Assembly: GCF_003666245.1 (NCBI RefSeq)
Contig: NZ_MJLZ01000026.1
Coordinates: 1-63,042, forward strand
DNA length: 63,042 bases
DNA from: Brenneria alni
GTDB taxonomy: Bacteria > Pseudomonadota > Gammaproteobacteria > Enterobacterales > Enterobacteriaceae
Direction of reading: 5' to 3'
The position numbers and the translations under genes are program-made. The notes below the pieces were generated by a model that ran no database searches, was not told the origin of the DNA, and saw only the letters and a list, made by a program, of their open reading frames with translations. Below are positions 7,715 to 17,069 of the stretch, in pieces (position 1 is the stretch's first letter; each line of letters opens with the position of its first letter).

Positions 7715-8686
7715 ATGATTTCTCCCTCACTAAGAAATAAGAAAATAATCTGGCTGAAAGAAAAATCCGCCAGCGCATTACCTACCGTATTGCCGCTGCG
7801 TCAGGTTGGAGGCGTCATTCTGCTCTTACTGGCGATCCTGATTTGGGGCGCTAACTGGCCGGTCATGAAACTCGGACTGGAGCACATTACCCCGCTCTGG
7901 TTCTCCGCTTTGCGTTTCGCGCTCGGCGGGCTGTGCCTGTTCTTTATCCAGATTGTCACCGGTACGCTGAAACTGCCTCAACGCCGCGATATTCCCCTGC
8001 TGTTCAGCGTCGGCTTGCTACAGATGCTGACGTTCACTGCGCTGGGCGCCATCGCCATGATGGCGATCCCCGCCGGTCGTTCCGCCATTCTGGCTTATAC
8101 CACGCCATTGTGGGTTCTGCCGGGCGCCATTCTATTCTTCAGACAACGCGTGACCCGTCAGGAGCTGATCGGCACGCTGATGGGTATTGCCGGCGTCGCC
8201 ATTCTGTTTAATCCGCTGACGCTGGACTGGACGGACAGCAACGCGCTGCACGCCAATACCTTGCTGCTGATCGCATCATTCTGCTGGGCCATTTGCATCC
8301 TGCACCTGCGTCATTACCGGGGAGCCTCCAGCGCCTATCATCTGGCGCCCTGGCAAATGCTGATTGCCACCCTCCCGCTGATTATCATCGCCTGGTATAA
8401 AGAAGGGCCTTATACCGGCGATAATTCGCTGCGTTTCTGGGAGATCTCCCTGTTTGTCGGGCCGCTCGCCACCGCTTTCTGTTTCTGTGCCGTGAACACA
8501 GCCAGCCAATGGATCTCCAGTACCAGTATGGCGTCCTCCATGCTGGGCGTCCCGGTTATCGGGTTGATTATCTCTATTCTGTTTCTGAATGAGTCTTTAA
8601 CGCTGGGGCTGATTATTGGCGTCGTCGCCATTATTGCCGGTATGCTGGTCGTCACCCTGAACAGGCCTTGTCCTTCGCAACACTGA
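7715..8686 (+). CDS. EamA/DMT-family inner-membrane transporter
   Basis: About 323 residues with around ten hydrophobic spans in two EamA repeats; the first is marked by LLLLAILIWGANWPVMKLGL and FALGGLCLFF. The second ends with GVPVIGLIISILFLNESLTL, the classic E-S-L motif of drug/metabolite exporters. Substrates of this family include amino acids and small metabolites and cannot be read here. The start is uncertain: ATG 7715 has only a weak ribosome site, and a TTG seven codons upstream (7694) is also in frame. The gene is divergent from the Lrp-type regulator and ends in a strong terminator. Confidence 0.8.
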   Translation: MISPSLRNKKIIWLKEKSASALPTVLPLRQVGGVILLLLAILIWGANWPVMKLGLEHITPLWFSALRFALGGLCLFFIQIVTGTLKLPQRRDIPLLFSVGLLQMLTFTALGAIAMMAIPAGRSAILAYTTPLWVLPGAILFFRQRVTRQELIGTLMGIAGVAILFNPLTLDWTDSNALHANTLLLIASFCWAICILHLRHYRGASSAYHLAPWQMLIATLPLIIIAWYKEGPYTGDNSLRFWEISLFVGPLATAFCFCAVNTASQWISSTSMASSMLGVPVIGLIISILFLNESLTLGLIIGVVAIIAGMLVVTLNRPCPSQH

Positions 8687-8702
8687 ACCATGCCATTATT
8701 TC

Positions 8703-8725
8703 CGCACCGCATGGCGGTGCGTTTT
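8703..8725 (+). terminator. Rho-independent terminator of the EamA gene
   Basis: CGCACCGC, a 3-base loop, GCGGTGCG and TTTT. Perfect 8-bp GC-rich stem, 16 bases after the stop codon and just before the convergent LysR gene. Confidence 0.85.
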
Positions 8726-8730
8726 CACCA

Positions 8731-9660
8731 TCAGCCCAAAACCGCATACTGCTGGCGAAAAAGCGCATCCTGTACCGCCAGCTCATCACGTAAAAAATCA
8801 ACAAAGCCTTTCAGCGCCGCCGTTGTCGGCTTGCTGACTTCGGCCTGGATCTGGAGTGTCCGCTGGCTCAATTGCTCCATATTGATAGACTTCACCTGTA
8901 AACCATCACGCCGGGCGCTATACAACACAGAAAAATGGCTGCATATGGCGATAGCATCCGGCGTATTGAGCAAAAAGGCATACAGGGTTGAGAAATGATT
9001 GCAGGTGAAGACGGGATCGATGAAAACACCGTTCATCCGGCATGAAAGATCAAACAATTGACGGATGGTCGCCGCCTGATCGGGGAGCACCACCGGAAAA
9101 GCATTCAGGTCGGCTATCTGGAAATCTCTTGTTGCCAGTGGGTGATCCTCTTTCATCACCGCCATAAAAGGGGCCGCGAAAGAGGCAATAACCTGAACAC
9201 CGTGTTCCGGCGCCAGGCTGAACTTCAGCGCCACATCACATTCCCCGTTGCGCACCAGATCGGGCACCTGTCTGGCGCTGCCCACCGTCAGCACAAAGTT
9301 GACCGCCGCATGTTGCTGGCGGAATTTCGCCAGCAAGGTCGGCAGAAGGTTAAAGCCGATACCGTCTGTACAAACCACCCGGATGGTAGTCTGACGCGCT
9401 GATTTCAGTCCCTCGATTTCGGCAATCGCCAGCTCCATATCCGTGATACTGCGCCGCACATGATTCTCCAGAATATGTCCGGCATCATTCAGTATCATCC
9501 CTCTGGCATGTCGCTCGAATAAAGGGACGCCCAGGCGGGTTTCCAGCAGTTGGATCTGCCTGCTGATGGCTGAAACCGCAACAAATAACTGCTTGCTGGC
9601 CGCACTCAGCGAACCGGTATTCGCCACAGCCATGAAGTAACGCATTTCGTTGCTATGCAT
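8731..9660 (-). CDS. LysR-family transcriptional regulator
   Basis: A 309-residue protein with the LysR helix-turn-helix at residues 3-60 (MRYFMAVANTGSLSAASKQL, then LETRLGVPLFERHARG) and the two-lobed effector domain beyond residue 90. GGGAG precedes the ATG. It begins 17 bases after the M20 peptidase gene on the same strand, so it is probably co-transcribed with it and with the oligopeptide importer further upstream. That points to control of this scavenging unit. Effector unknown. Confidence 0.88.
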   Translation of the reverse strand: MHSNEMRYFMAVANTGSLSAASKQLFVAVSAISRQIQLLETRLGVPLFERHARGMILNDAGHILENHVRRSITDMELAIAEIEGLKSARQTTIRVVCTDGIGFNLLPTLLAKFRQQHAAVNFVLTVGSARQVPDLVRNGECDVALKFSLAPEHGVQVIASFAAPFMAVMKEDHPLATRDFQIADLNAFPVVLPDQAATIRQLFDLSCRMNGVFIDPVFTCNHFSTLYAFLLNTPDAIAICSHFSVLYSARRDGLQVKSINMEQLSQRTLQIQAEVSKPTTAALKGFVDFLRDELAVQDALFRQQYAVLG

Positions 9661-9677
9661 CAGCTCTCCCGCCTATT

Positions 9678-11114
9678 TTATGCCGTTTCCACTGATTGAG
9701 GTTTCCTTATCTGTGAACGCATCCGCACAATGTCGGCCCCTTGTTCAGCCAGATCCCAGAACAGACCGGTCATGATTTTTAGTCCTTCCAGCGTCATATC
9801 AGCCAGAATATGCTCGTTCGGCGCATGTTGTGAACAAGCCGGATAGGAATGCGGCACCCACAGCGTCGGCAATCCCAGTGTTTCAGAGAAGCAGGCATTG
9901 GGCAATCCACCGCCAAAATTCGGCAATACCGCCGCTTTGGCGCCTGTCGAGCGCACAATCGACGTCGTCCCCCATTCGACCCACGGATCATCGGGATCGA
10001 GCCGGGTTGCCTTGTAGCAACTGGCATCGTTAACAATCTCTACGTCGTCAAAACCATTGGCATCCAGATGGCGGCGGATATGTTGGGTAAAATGCGCGAC
10101 ATCACAGCCCACCACATAGCGCATATGGCAATTGGCTTTGGCCTGCGGCGGAATAGCATGTGCGGGTTTGTCCGGATCGCCGGTCACAAATGCCAGCACA
10201 TCCAGCGTGTTCCAGCCATAGACTTTCTCGGCGGCGGTCAGGCCGACCTCTCCCCAGCGGGGATCGATAACCGGATCGGTAGGCCCGCCCCCCAGCTCAA
10301 TATCGGCCAGGATACGGCGCATGGTATCCGAAATAGCCGGAGGCCGCAGTCCCGGCACCAGAATACGGCCATGAGCATCCACCATGCTGGAAATAGCGTG
10401 CGCCAGACGGATGCCCGGATTGCTCAACAGGCCGCCCCAGTTGCCGGAATGGTGAGCGCCTTCACGCAAATTCAGCCTCAGCTCAAAATTGAATACCCCG
10501 CGTGAACCCAGAAACAGAGTCGGACGGGAAGCGGAAATCCGTGGGCCGTCTGAGGCAATAAACAGATCGGCGGCCAGCCAGTCGCGGTATTGCCCGCAGA
10601 CAGCGTCCAGCCCCGGCGAACCGGCTTCTTCCCCCATCTCCAGAATGATTTTCACGTTATAACCCAACTGGCCGTTGCGTGCTTTCAGCACCTGCTCCAG
10701 CGCCGCCAGGTTAATGGTATGCTGCCCTTTGTTATCCGCGGTTCCGCGCCCGTACCAGACGTTGCCGTCCTGCACCACTTGCCAGGGCGATAATCCCTGA
10801 CGCCATTTTTCATCGTATCCCCGCACCACATCACCATGACCATAGGTCAGCAGCGTCAGCTTCGCCTGTGGCTCCATCCGTCGCGCCAGTAAAAACGGGC
10901 TTCTCTCGCTGACCGGGTTTTCCACAATCAGGCATTCGAACCCCAATGCCTGCAACGCGGGAACCATCTCATCCGTCAGATAGGACATCAGAACAGGCCC
11001 GCTGCCGGCATCCTGGCTTTCCGTCCGATAGGCCACTCTGCGCGCCAGCGTTTCCGTGAATTTTCCTGAGTCAAAATAATCAACCGTTGCCTGGATAGTC
11101 TCTTCACGCGTCAT
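9678..11114 (-). CDS. M20-family metallopeptidase
   Basis: A 478-residue cytosolic zinc hydrolase of the M20 (carboxypeptidase/dipeptidase) group with no signal peptide. Metal-ligand motifs in order: TYGHGDVV (His), GRGTADNKG (Asp), EMGEEAGSPG (the catalytic Glu-Glu pair), SDGPR (Asp) and the C-terminal QHAPNE (His). M20 members cut dipeptides, N-acyl amino acids or carbamoyl compounds; which one applies is not visible. It is placed 98 bases after an oligopeptide-type ABC importer on the same strand, so import followed by hydrolysis of a peptide-like compound is the likely job. Confidence 0.88.
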   Translation of the reverse strand: MTREETIQATVDYFDSGKFTETLARRVAYRTESQDAGSGPVLMSYLTDEMVPALQALGFECLIVENPVSERSPFLLARRMEPQAKLTLLTYGHGDVVRGYDEKWRQGLSPWQVVQDGNVWYGRGTADNKGQHTINLAALEQVLKARNGQLGYNVKIILEMGEEAGSPGLDAVCGQYRDWLAADLFIASDGPRISASRPTLFLGSRGVFNFELRLNLREGAHHSGNWGGLLSNPGIRLAHAISSMVDAHGRILVPGLRPPAISDTMRRILADIELGGGPTDPVIDPRWGEVGLTAAEKVYGWNTLDVLAFVTGDPDKPAHAIPPQAKANCHMRYVVGCDVAHFTQHIRRHLDANGFDDVEIVNDASCYKATRLDPDDPWVEWGTTSIVRSTGAKAAVLPNFGGGLPNACFSETLGLPTLWVPHSYPACSQHAPNEHILADMTLEGLKIMTGLFWDLAEQGADIVRMRSQIRKPQSVETA

Positions 11115-11212
11115 CGTCAGTCCGTCCTCTTCTTATCCGATATTGATTGGTAAACAGCACGGCTCCAGTGGAGCGGTTGCGTGTCTGTCTGTGCGTTAGG
11201 GGTTCGTTCGGG

Positions 11213-12085
11213 TTAATACTGTTCGATATCAGGAATACCCAATCCCGGCTCCGGCGTGAGTACGGAAGCTAACAGCGATCGGGTATAAGGGTGGCGCGGC
11301 GAGTGAAAAATCTGTTCACGCGTTCCCTGTTCGACAATCGATCCTTTCTGCATCACCGCCACGTGATCGACCAGATGCTCCACCACCGACAGGTTGTGGC
11401 TGATAAGCAGATAGGTCAGACCAAACTCCTGTTTCAGCGCCAGCAGCAGGTTCAGGATCTGCGCCTGAACGGAAACATCCAGCGCGGACGTCGGCTCGTC
11501 ACAGATCAGAATATCAGGCCGCATAATCAATGCTCTGGCGATCGCCACCCGCTGACGCTGGCCGCCGGAAAGCTGACCGGGATACTGACTGTGCGTCCTG
11601 GCGGGCATCCCCACCACATCCAGCATCTCGGTGACCCGTTGTTTACGTTCCTCCGGCGTACCAATACCGTGCAGGCGCAGGGCGACTTCGACGATATCCG
11701 CCACGGTTCGGCGCGGATTCAGCGACGAATAGGGATCCTGAAAAATAGGCTGAATATGGGACGCCATTTCCTTACGGTTGCCGGCATCGATCTCACGGCC
11801 TTCGATCAGAACGTTGCCGGAAGTGGGCGGCAACAGGCCCAGCAGCATTTTTGCCAGCGTACTTTTTCCGCATCCTGACTCTCCCACCAGCCCCAGGGTT
11901 TCTCCCCGCCGGATACGCAGGGAAACATTATTCACCGCCCGGATCTCACCGGCGCGGGTGAACAAACCGCGATTGAGGCGGAAAACCCGCGATAAGGAGC
12001 ACAGCTCCAGCGCAATATCATCATTGCCCGGAATGTGCGTCGGCAGCGCGGAAGGCGCGACATCATGGTTTAGGCTATGGTTCAT
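11213..12085 (-). CDS. Oligopeptide-type ABC transporter ATPase (OppF/DppF-like)
   Basis: A 290-residue ATP-binding subunit. Walker A GESGCGKST, signature [13 protein letters not shown], Walker B ILICDEPTSALD and switch LLISHNLSVV are all present, and the protein ends with the HPYTRSLLASV segment of the Opp/Dpp/Ddp group. Its ATG overlaps the stop of the partner ATPase gene by the 4-base ATGA, indicating coupled translation. It energises import by the two permeases encoded upstream. Confidence 0.9.
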   Translation of the reverse strand: MNHSLNHDVAPSALPTHIPGNDDIALELCSLSRVFRLNRGLFTRAGEIRAVNNVSLRIRRGETLGLVGESGCGKSTLAKMLLGLLPPTSGNVLIEGREIDAGNRKEMASHIQPIFQDPYSSLNPRRTVADIVEVALRLHGIGTPEERKQRVTEMLDVVGMPARTHSQYPGQLSGGQRQRVAIARALIMRPDILICDEPTSALDVSVQAQILNLLLALKQEFGLTYLLISHNLSVVEHLVDHVAVMQKGSIVEQGTREQIFHSPRHPYTRSLLASVLTPEPGLGIPDIEQY

Positions 12086-13077
12086 GCGACCTCCGCATCC
12101 CGTACCGGTAAGGCCCGAATGCAGCGAACCCTATGCTGGGCCGTCACATTGACATAAGGCGTTTCCTGGTGGCAGGCATCCGTACAGTAAGAACAACGAT
12201 TGCTGAACGCACAGCCCCGCTGTATGCCAATCAGACCAGGCACCACGCCGGGGATCGACTTTAGCGGCTGCCCCGGAACGGTTTTACCCTGAATCGGAAT
12301 ACAGTCGAGCAGCGCCTGAGTATAGGGATGCTGTGGCTGGTTAAACAACGTCATCACCGGGGCGGTTTCCACAATCTGCCCGGCGTACATCACCGCCACC
12401 CGATCGGCAATACGCGCCACCACCCCCAAATCATGAGTGATGAAAATCACCGCCATGCCAAACTCCCGTTGCAGCTCGCGCAACATGCGCAGGATCTGCG
12501 CCTGAATGGTGACATCCAGCGCGGTAGTCGGCTCGTCAGCGATAATCAATTCTGGTTCACACATCAGCGCCATGGCGATCATGATGCGCTGCCGCAGGCC
12601 GCCGGAAAGTTGATGGGGATACTGATTCAGGCGATCGGCGGCCATGGGGATACCTACCCGCTCCATCAGATACACCGCCCGCTCCCTGGCTTGCGATAAA
12701 GAGACCTTGCGGTGGGCCTGAAGCGTTTCGCACAGTTGATTTCCCAGCGTGAAAGCGGGGTTCAGCGAGGTCATTGGCTCCTGAAAAATCATCGACATTT
12801 GATCGCCGCGCAGGGCCGTTATGTCGCGTTTTTTCAACGACTGCAATTCTATGCCCTTGAAGCGAAGATGATCCGCCGTGCGCACGGCCTTGCGTGGCAG
12901 CAGATCCATCAGCGCCAGCGACGTCATGGATTTACCGCAGCCGGACTCACCCACCAGACACAGCATTTCCCCGCGTCGTACCGTAAAATCCAGTCCGCGA
13001 ACCGCATGTAGCGTGCCCCTTGAGGTAGGCAGATCAACCCGCAGGTTTTTTACATCCAGCAAAATGTCGTTATTCAT
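12082..13077 (-). CDS. Oligopeptide-type ABC transporter ATPase (OppD/DppD-like)
   Basis: A 331-residue ATPase with Walker A GESGCGKSM, signature LSGGLRQRIMIA, Walker B LIIADEPTTALD and switch FITHDLGVV. The C-terminal oligopeptide/dipeptide extension has the cysteine cluster GCAFSNRCSYCTDACHQ seen in this subgroup. The frame is open to 13119, but ATG 13077 has GAGGA 7 bases upstream and lies 10 bases after the preceding stop, so I take it as the start. It pairs with the following OppF-like ATPase. Confidence 0.9.
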   Translation of the reverse strand: MNNDILLDVKNLRVDLPTSRGTLHAVRGLDFTVRRGEMLCLVGESGCGKSMTSLALMDLLPRKAVRTADHLRFKGIELQSLKKRDITALRGDQMSMIFQEPMTSLNPAFTLGNQLCETLQAHRKVSLSQARERAVYLMERVGIPMAADRLNQYPHQLSGGLRQRIMIAMALMCEPELIIADEPTTALDVTIQAQILRMLRELQREFGMAVIFITHDLGVVARIADRVAVMYAGQIVETAPVMTLFNQPQHPYTQALLDCIPIQGKTVPGQPLKSIPGVVPGLIGIQRGCAFSNRCSYCTDACHQETPYVNVTAQHRVRCIRALPVRDAEVA

Positions 13078-13087
13078 GGCTTGTTCC

Positions 13088-14020
13088 TCAGTTACGTCCG
13101 TCCAGCGCGGTAATATCACGCAGGCCGTCTCCTACCAGATTGATCCCCAGCACGAGGATAGCCAGCACAATGCCGGGGATCAGGATGACCCACGGTTGAA
13201 AGAACATGTATGCCTTACCTTCCGCCACCATCAGCCCCCACGACGGCATAGGAGGCTGTACGCCCAGCCCGAGGAAAGAGAGCGTGGCTTCCAGCAAAAT
13301 GGCATGGGCAATTTCCAGCGTGGCTACCACCGTTAACGGGCCAAGCAGATTGGGCAGGATCTCCCGCAGCATGATGAACAATGAGGACGCGCCCAGCGTT
13401 TTGGCGGCGGCGATAAATTCCGCCTCACGCAACTGCCGGGTGACCGAACGGGAAACAATCAGGAAGCGATCCCACAGCAGCAATCCCAGCAGCAGGATCA
13501 CCACTTTTACCGAGCCGCCCACCAGCGAAGCCGTGGCCAGCGCCACCAGAATGATCGGCATAGACAGACGAACCGTCAGGATATAGCTGACCACCGCATC
13601 CACCCTTCCGCCGAAATAGCCAGCCAGCACGCCCAACGTGATGCCGATAAACCCGGCAACCAATATGGAAACCAGACCGATGGTTAACGATACCCTGGCC
13701 CCGAACAGCAGCCGGCTCAGGTAGTCACGCCCCAGCTTGTCGGTGCCCAGAATATGTTCCCAACTGCCTTTCTCATGCCATACCGGCGGTATCAGACGCC
13801 GGCTCACATCCTGCGCATAGGGATCATGCGGGCTGATTAACGGCGCGAGAATCGCGGCCAGCACAATAACCGCCAGAATAATCAGGCCAAGCGTCATGCT
13901 GTGATGACCAAGAATGCTGCCAAGCCACCGCCGCCAGGGCGCAGGTTCTGGAATAAGCCCCGGTTCCGGCACCGGCGTCTTGGCGACCAGTGGGGAAGAG
14001 AGTAATGAAGACGTTTTCAT
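13088..14020 (-). CDS. Oligopeptide-type ABC transporter permease (DppC-like)
   Basis: A 310-residue inner-membrane permease. It has a proline-rich cytoplasmic N-terminus, a first membrane span near residues 35-60, the DPYAQDVSRRL periplasmic segment typical of DppC/OppC, and the ATPase-coupling loop REAEFIAAAKTLGAS followed by ILPNLLGPL. The gene begins 9 bases after dppB-like and ends 10 bases before the ATPase gene, inside one operon. Confidence 0.9.
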   Translation of the reverse strand: MKTSSLLSSPLVAKTPVPEPGLIPEPAPWRRWLGSILGHHSMTLGLIILAVIVLAAILAPLISPHDPYAQDVSRRLIPPVWHEKGSWEHILGTDKLGRDYLSRLLFGARVSLTIGLVSILVAGFIGITLGVLAGYFGGRVDAVVSYILTVRLSMPIILVALATASLVGGSVKVVILLLGLLLWDRFLIVSRSVTRQLREAEFIAAAKTLGASSLFIMLREILPNLLGPLTVVATLEIAHAILLEATLSFLGLGVQPPMPSWGLMVAEGKAYMFFQPWVILIPGIVLAILVLGINLVGDGLRDITALDGRN

Positions 14021-14029
14021 GGCAGTTCC

Positions 14030-14947
14030 CTATGAGGTACGCAGACGTGGATCGAGTGCCGCATTAAGGACATCAGCCAGAAATGTCAGCCCAATATAAA
14101 ACACAGAGATAATCAGTACGATGGCCTGCACCACAGGAAAATCGTTGCGGGAAATGGAATCCCATGCCAGTTGTCCCAATCCCTGTAGGGCGAACACCGA
14201 CTCAATCACCACCGAACCGCCCAACATAAAGCCCAGTTCGACCGTCGCCAGCGCCACCACCGGAATGATGGCATTACGCAGACCATGTTTGACGATAACC
14301 CTGAAAGCACTCAGTCCCTTGGCCCGTGCGGTACGGATATAGTCCGATCCCAGCACGTCCAGCATACCGGAGCGCGTCAGACGCATCAGTGACGGCATGG
14401 CGTAATAGCCGAGGGCGATTGCCGGTAACACAAAGTTCTGCCAACTGCTGTTCCCCGCCACCGGCAGCCATTTCAGCCCCACGGCAAAGATGACAATCAG
14501 CAGCAGGGCAAACCAGAAATTCGGCATCGCCTGACCGATAACGGAAATAAAAATGGAACATCTGTCGATCCAGGTATCACGAAACACCGCGGCCAATACG
14601 CCGAGAGGGATCGCCACCACCAGCGCCAGCGACAGGGAAACCACGCCCAGCTTCAGGGTAATGGGCATTCTCTGGCCGACCAGTTCCATGACCGTGCTTT
14701 CGAAATAGAACGAGCGACCGAAATCGAGATGCAATGCCGCCCAAAACCAGTGCAGAAACTGCGTGGTCAACGGCTGGTCCAGCCCATACTGCACCCGGAT
14801 ACGTTCCACCACTTCTGCGGTGGCGTCCGGCCCGGCAATCGCCGCCGCCAGATCGCCGGAAAGATGCAACAGAGAAAAACTGACTACCGCCACGGTAAAC
14901 AGCACGGCCAGCGCGACCAGGAGCCGTTGCAAGATATAGATAATCAT
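14030..14947 (-). CDS. Oligopeptide-type ABC transporter permease (DppB-like)
   Basis: A 305-residue permease with the standard DppB start (IIYILQRLLVALAVLFTVAV), a long periplasmic region containing QYGLDQPL, and the coupling loop SDYIRTARAKGLS. It heterodimerises with the DppC-like permease encoded next. It lies 66 bases after the binding-protein gene, the first gene of the operon. Confidence 0.9.
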   Translation of the reverse strand: MIIYILQRLLVALAVLFTVAVVSFSLLHLSGDLAAAIAGPDATAEVVERIRVQYGLDQPLTTQFLHWFWAALHLDFGRSFYFESTVMELVGQRMPITLKLGVVSLSLALVVAIPLGVLAAVFRDTWIDRCSIFISVIGQAMPNFWFALLLIVIFAVGLKWLPVAGNSSWQNFVLPAIALGYYAMPSLMRLTRSGMLDVLGSDYIRTARAKGLSAFRVIVKHGLRNAIIPVVALATVELGFMLGGSVVIESVFALQGLGQLAWDSISRNDFPVVQAIVLIISVFYIGLTFLADVLNAALDPRLRTS

Positions 14948-15013
14948 GAGCTGTTCCTCATTGTCACCCGATGTCAGTGGGAATCGGTATCGCTACCGAT
15001 CCCCGACAATCTG

Positions 15014-16546
15014 TTACTTCCAACTCGCCAGAGCAAAACGCGGCAACTCATCCGGCCAACTATCAAAGTTCAGATCGGAGGTAAAGGCATAATTGGTTGA
15101 ATAGGTAAACAGCGGCGCCAGATACGCCTGGGAAGAAATACGGCCCAGCACATCCGCATACATGGCGCTACGTTGTTTGGTATCGATGGTTTCATCAGCC
15201 CTGGTCAACATGCTGGTGACTTCCGCATCTTTCCAGATGTCATCACCCTTGCCGCCGAAATAAGGCGTGACGAAAGCGGAAGCATCGTTGATGGAATAAG
15301 AGCCCCAGGTACGTACCGCCATCGGCGCCTTACCGGAAATCAGATCAGCCGCCAGCACCGAGTGCTGCACATAATGCAACCGGGCATTAATGCCGATTTT
15401 GCGCAAATCGCCAATAATCGCCTCGGCGTAGTCCCGTTCGCGATAAGCCCAGATATCGGTATCAAAACCGTTGGGATAACCGGCTTGCGCCAGTAACTGT
15501 TTGGCTTTTTCCGGGTTGTACTCATACTTAATCACTTTGCTGGTGTTACAGGCGGCCTGAGCGGAGAAACAGGCGGAATACACCGGCTTACTGCCGCCAC
15601 GCACCAGATTATCAACCATCCCCTGGCGGTTAATCGCATAGTTCACCGCCTGGCGGACACGCAGGTCTTTAAACGGTTCCCCGCCCGGCCCGCTGGCATG
15701 GGTATTCAGCGCCAGAAAACCGATTCTCATGGTTTCGCCGCTTTTCACTGAAAGATTCGGCATGGTTTCCAGCGAGGTCATCTGATCGGCGGGTACCCGC
15801 CAGATCCAGTCAACCTGACCTGTCATCAACTGCGCCAGCCGGGTTTCCGGGTCGCGGATCACCACAAACTGCAATTTGCCGATTTTTGGCTGACCAATCG
15901 GGCTGTCTTTAAAGTAATCGGGGTTTTTTTCCATAGTGACCCCCTGCGCCGGGGTCACGCTGGTAACTTTATAAGGGCCGGTGCCAATCGGGGCTTTGCT
16001 GAAACCAGCCAGCTTAACCTGTTGATAGTATTTGGCAGGATAAATCGGCGTCGGGCCGGACAAATATTCCAGCGCCGCCGGGAAAGGTTTTTTCAGTTGC
16101 AGTTTTACCGTGTAGTCATCAACTTTTTCGGCTTGCTTAATCCAGTTAACGCTCTGAGGCATAACTGAATCGGTATTATCACCGGCAATATCATTGAAAG
16201 TATAAACCACGTCATCAGCGGTAAAATCATCACCATTATGAAATTTAACGCCTTTACGCAAATGCAAAACTAATGTTTCCGGCGAATCCCACTCCCACGA
16301 TGTAGCCAACTGGGGCTCATATTCACCGGTTTTTGGATCGCGGTAGACCAGCCTGTCCCACACCAGGTTGGAAATAATCACCCCTTCACGCAAGGTATTA
16401 TGGTAAGGGCTAATATTTTCCACCTCGTTATCCGAGGCATAAACCAAAGTATCATTCTGTTTTCCCGCATAACTGTATGAAGTACATCCAATCAGTAATG
16501 CGGATACAGCATATTGTTGTATTTGTCTTGCCAGGGAACGAGTCAT
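15014..16546 (-). CDS. Periplasmic peptide-type binding protein (solute-binding family 5)
   Basis: A 510-residue extracytoplasmic receptor. The family signature is visible as LATSWEWDSPETLVLHLRKG and VKFHNGDDFTADDVVYTFND, and the C-terminal lobe carries the usual PYFGGKGDDIW region. The N-terminus is a signal peptide (residues 1-27) with a Cys in SALLIGCTSYS; that context is not a clean lipobox, so a soluble form is more likely. The frame is open 69 codons upstream, but ATG 16546 has GGAG and the signal peptide directly behind it. It is the first gene of a five-gene importer operon. Confidence 0.88.
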   Translation of the reverse strand: MTRSLARQIQQYAVSALLIGCTSYSYAGKQNDTLVYASDNEVENISPYHNTLREGVIISNLVWDRLVYRDPKTGEYEPQLATSWEWDSPETLVLHLRKGVKFHNGDDFTADDVVYTFNDIAGDNTDSVMPQSVNWIKQAEKVDDYTVKLQLKKPFPAALEYLSGPTPIYPAKYYQQVKLAGFSKAPIGTGPYKVTSVTPAQGVTMEKNPDYFKDSPIGQPKIGKLQFVVIRDPETRLAQLMTGQVDWIWRVPADQMTSLETMPNLSVKSGETMRIGFLALNTHASGPGGEPFKDLRVRQAVNYAINRQGMVDNLVRGGSKPVYSACFSAQAACNTSKVIKYEYNPEKAKQLLAQAGYPNGFDTDIWAYRERDYAEAIIGDLRKIGINARLHYVQHSVLAADLISGKAPMAVRTWGSYSINDASAFVTPYFGGKGDDIWKDAEVTSMLTRADETIDTKQRSAMYADVLGRISSQAYLAPLFTYSTNYAFTSDLNFDSWPDELPRFALASWK

Positions 16547-16610
16547 GCTATTTCTCCATACCATTAATGAATAAATTAAATAGCCACCAGGAATATTCAC
16601 ACCATGCCCA

Positions 16611-16662
16611 ATAGATTTCGAGGTGCAGCCAACACACATGCAACTTGAAAGATGACGGGTAT
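16611..16662. repeat. Dispersed enterobacterial palindromic repeat, short copy
   Basis: TTTCGAGGTGCA and TGCAACTTGAAA form imperfect arms (10 of 12), followed by GATGACGGGTAT. The piece with TGCAACTTGAA and GACGGGTAT matches, from memory, a repeat dispersed in Yersinia, Serratia and Pectobacterium intergenic regions; the usual copies are longer. It sits between the importer operon and phoU, in the region where the operon's promoter must lie. Confidence 0.45.
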
Positions 16663-17020
16663 GTATTTGCAAGACTGAAGCCAACAGGGGATTAATGTCC
16701 TTACAGATTTTAGGTAAGAGGTTTCTAAAAATAAGAAACCGCCGTGATGGCATACACTTTTTTTGAATACTGCTTATCAGAAATTGAATTCCGTTTTTTG
16801 ATATAAGAAATTCCTTTTAATTCTGGATATGCTGCAAGGGAAATGACGCGCCTACTTGCACCATTTAAAAGCAGTAAATCATCAAAATGGTGCTAATCGA
16901 TAAGTGTGATTTATTGCGGAAATATAAATAACGGGGGAGTTATTTGATAAGGATTTTGTATAGCTATGATTAATTAAATTACTTTATTTGGGGTTAAACA
17001 CACTTTCTGGCACATATATA
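16663..17020. other. Intergenic region, no gene seen
   Basis: AT-rich stretch between the family 5 binding-protein gene and phoU. It probably holds the promoter of the peptide importer operon. No convincing coding frame, tRNA or palindrome other than the flanking repeat and terminator. Confidence 0.5.
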
Positions 17021-17048
17021 AAAAAACGCCCTGCATACAGGACGTTTT
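17021..17048 (-). terminator. Terminator of the pst-phoU operon
   Basis: On the minus strand AAAACGTCCTG, a 4-base loop, CAGGGCGTTTT and further T residues: an 11-bp stem with one G-U pair, 22 bases after the phoU stop. Confidence 0.85.
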
Positions 17049-17069
17049 AATATAAGGCTCGGGATAAGG

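Noticed and set aside
9849-10505. A 218-codon plus-strand frame opposite the M20 peptidase gene
   Set aside because: Shadow frame; the M20 metal-ligand motifs on the other strand show which is coding.
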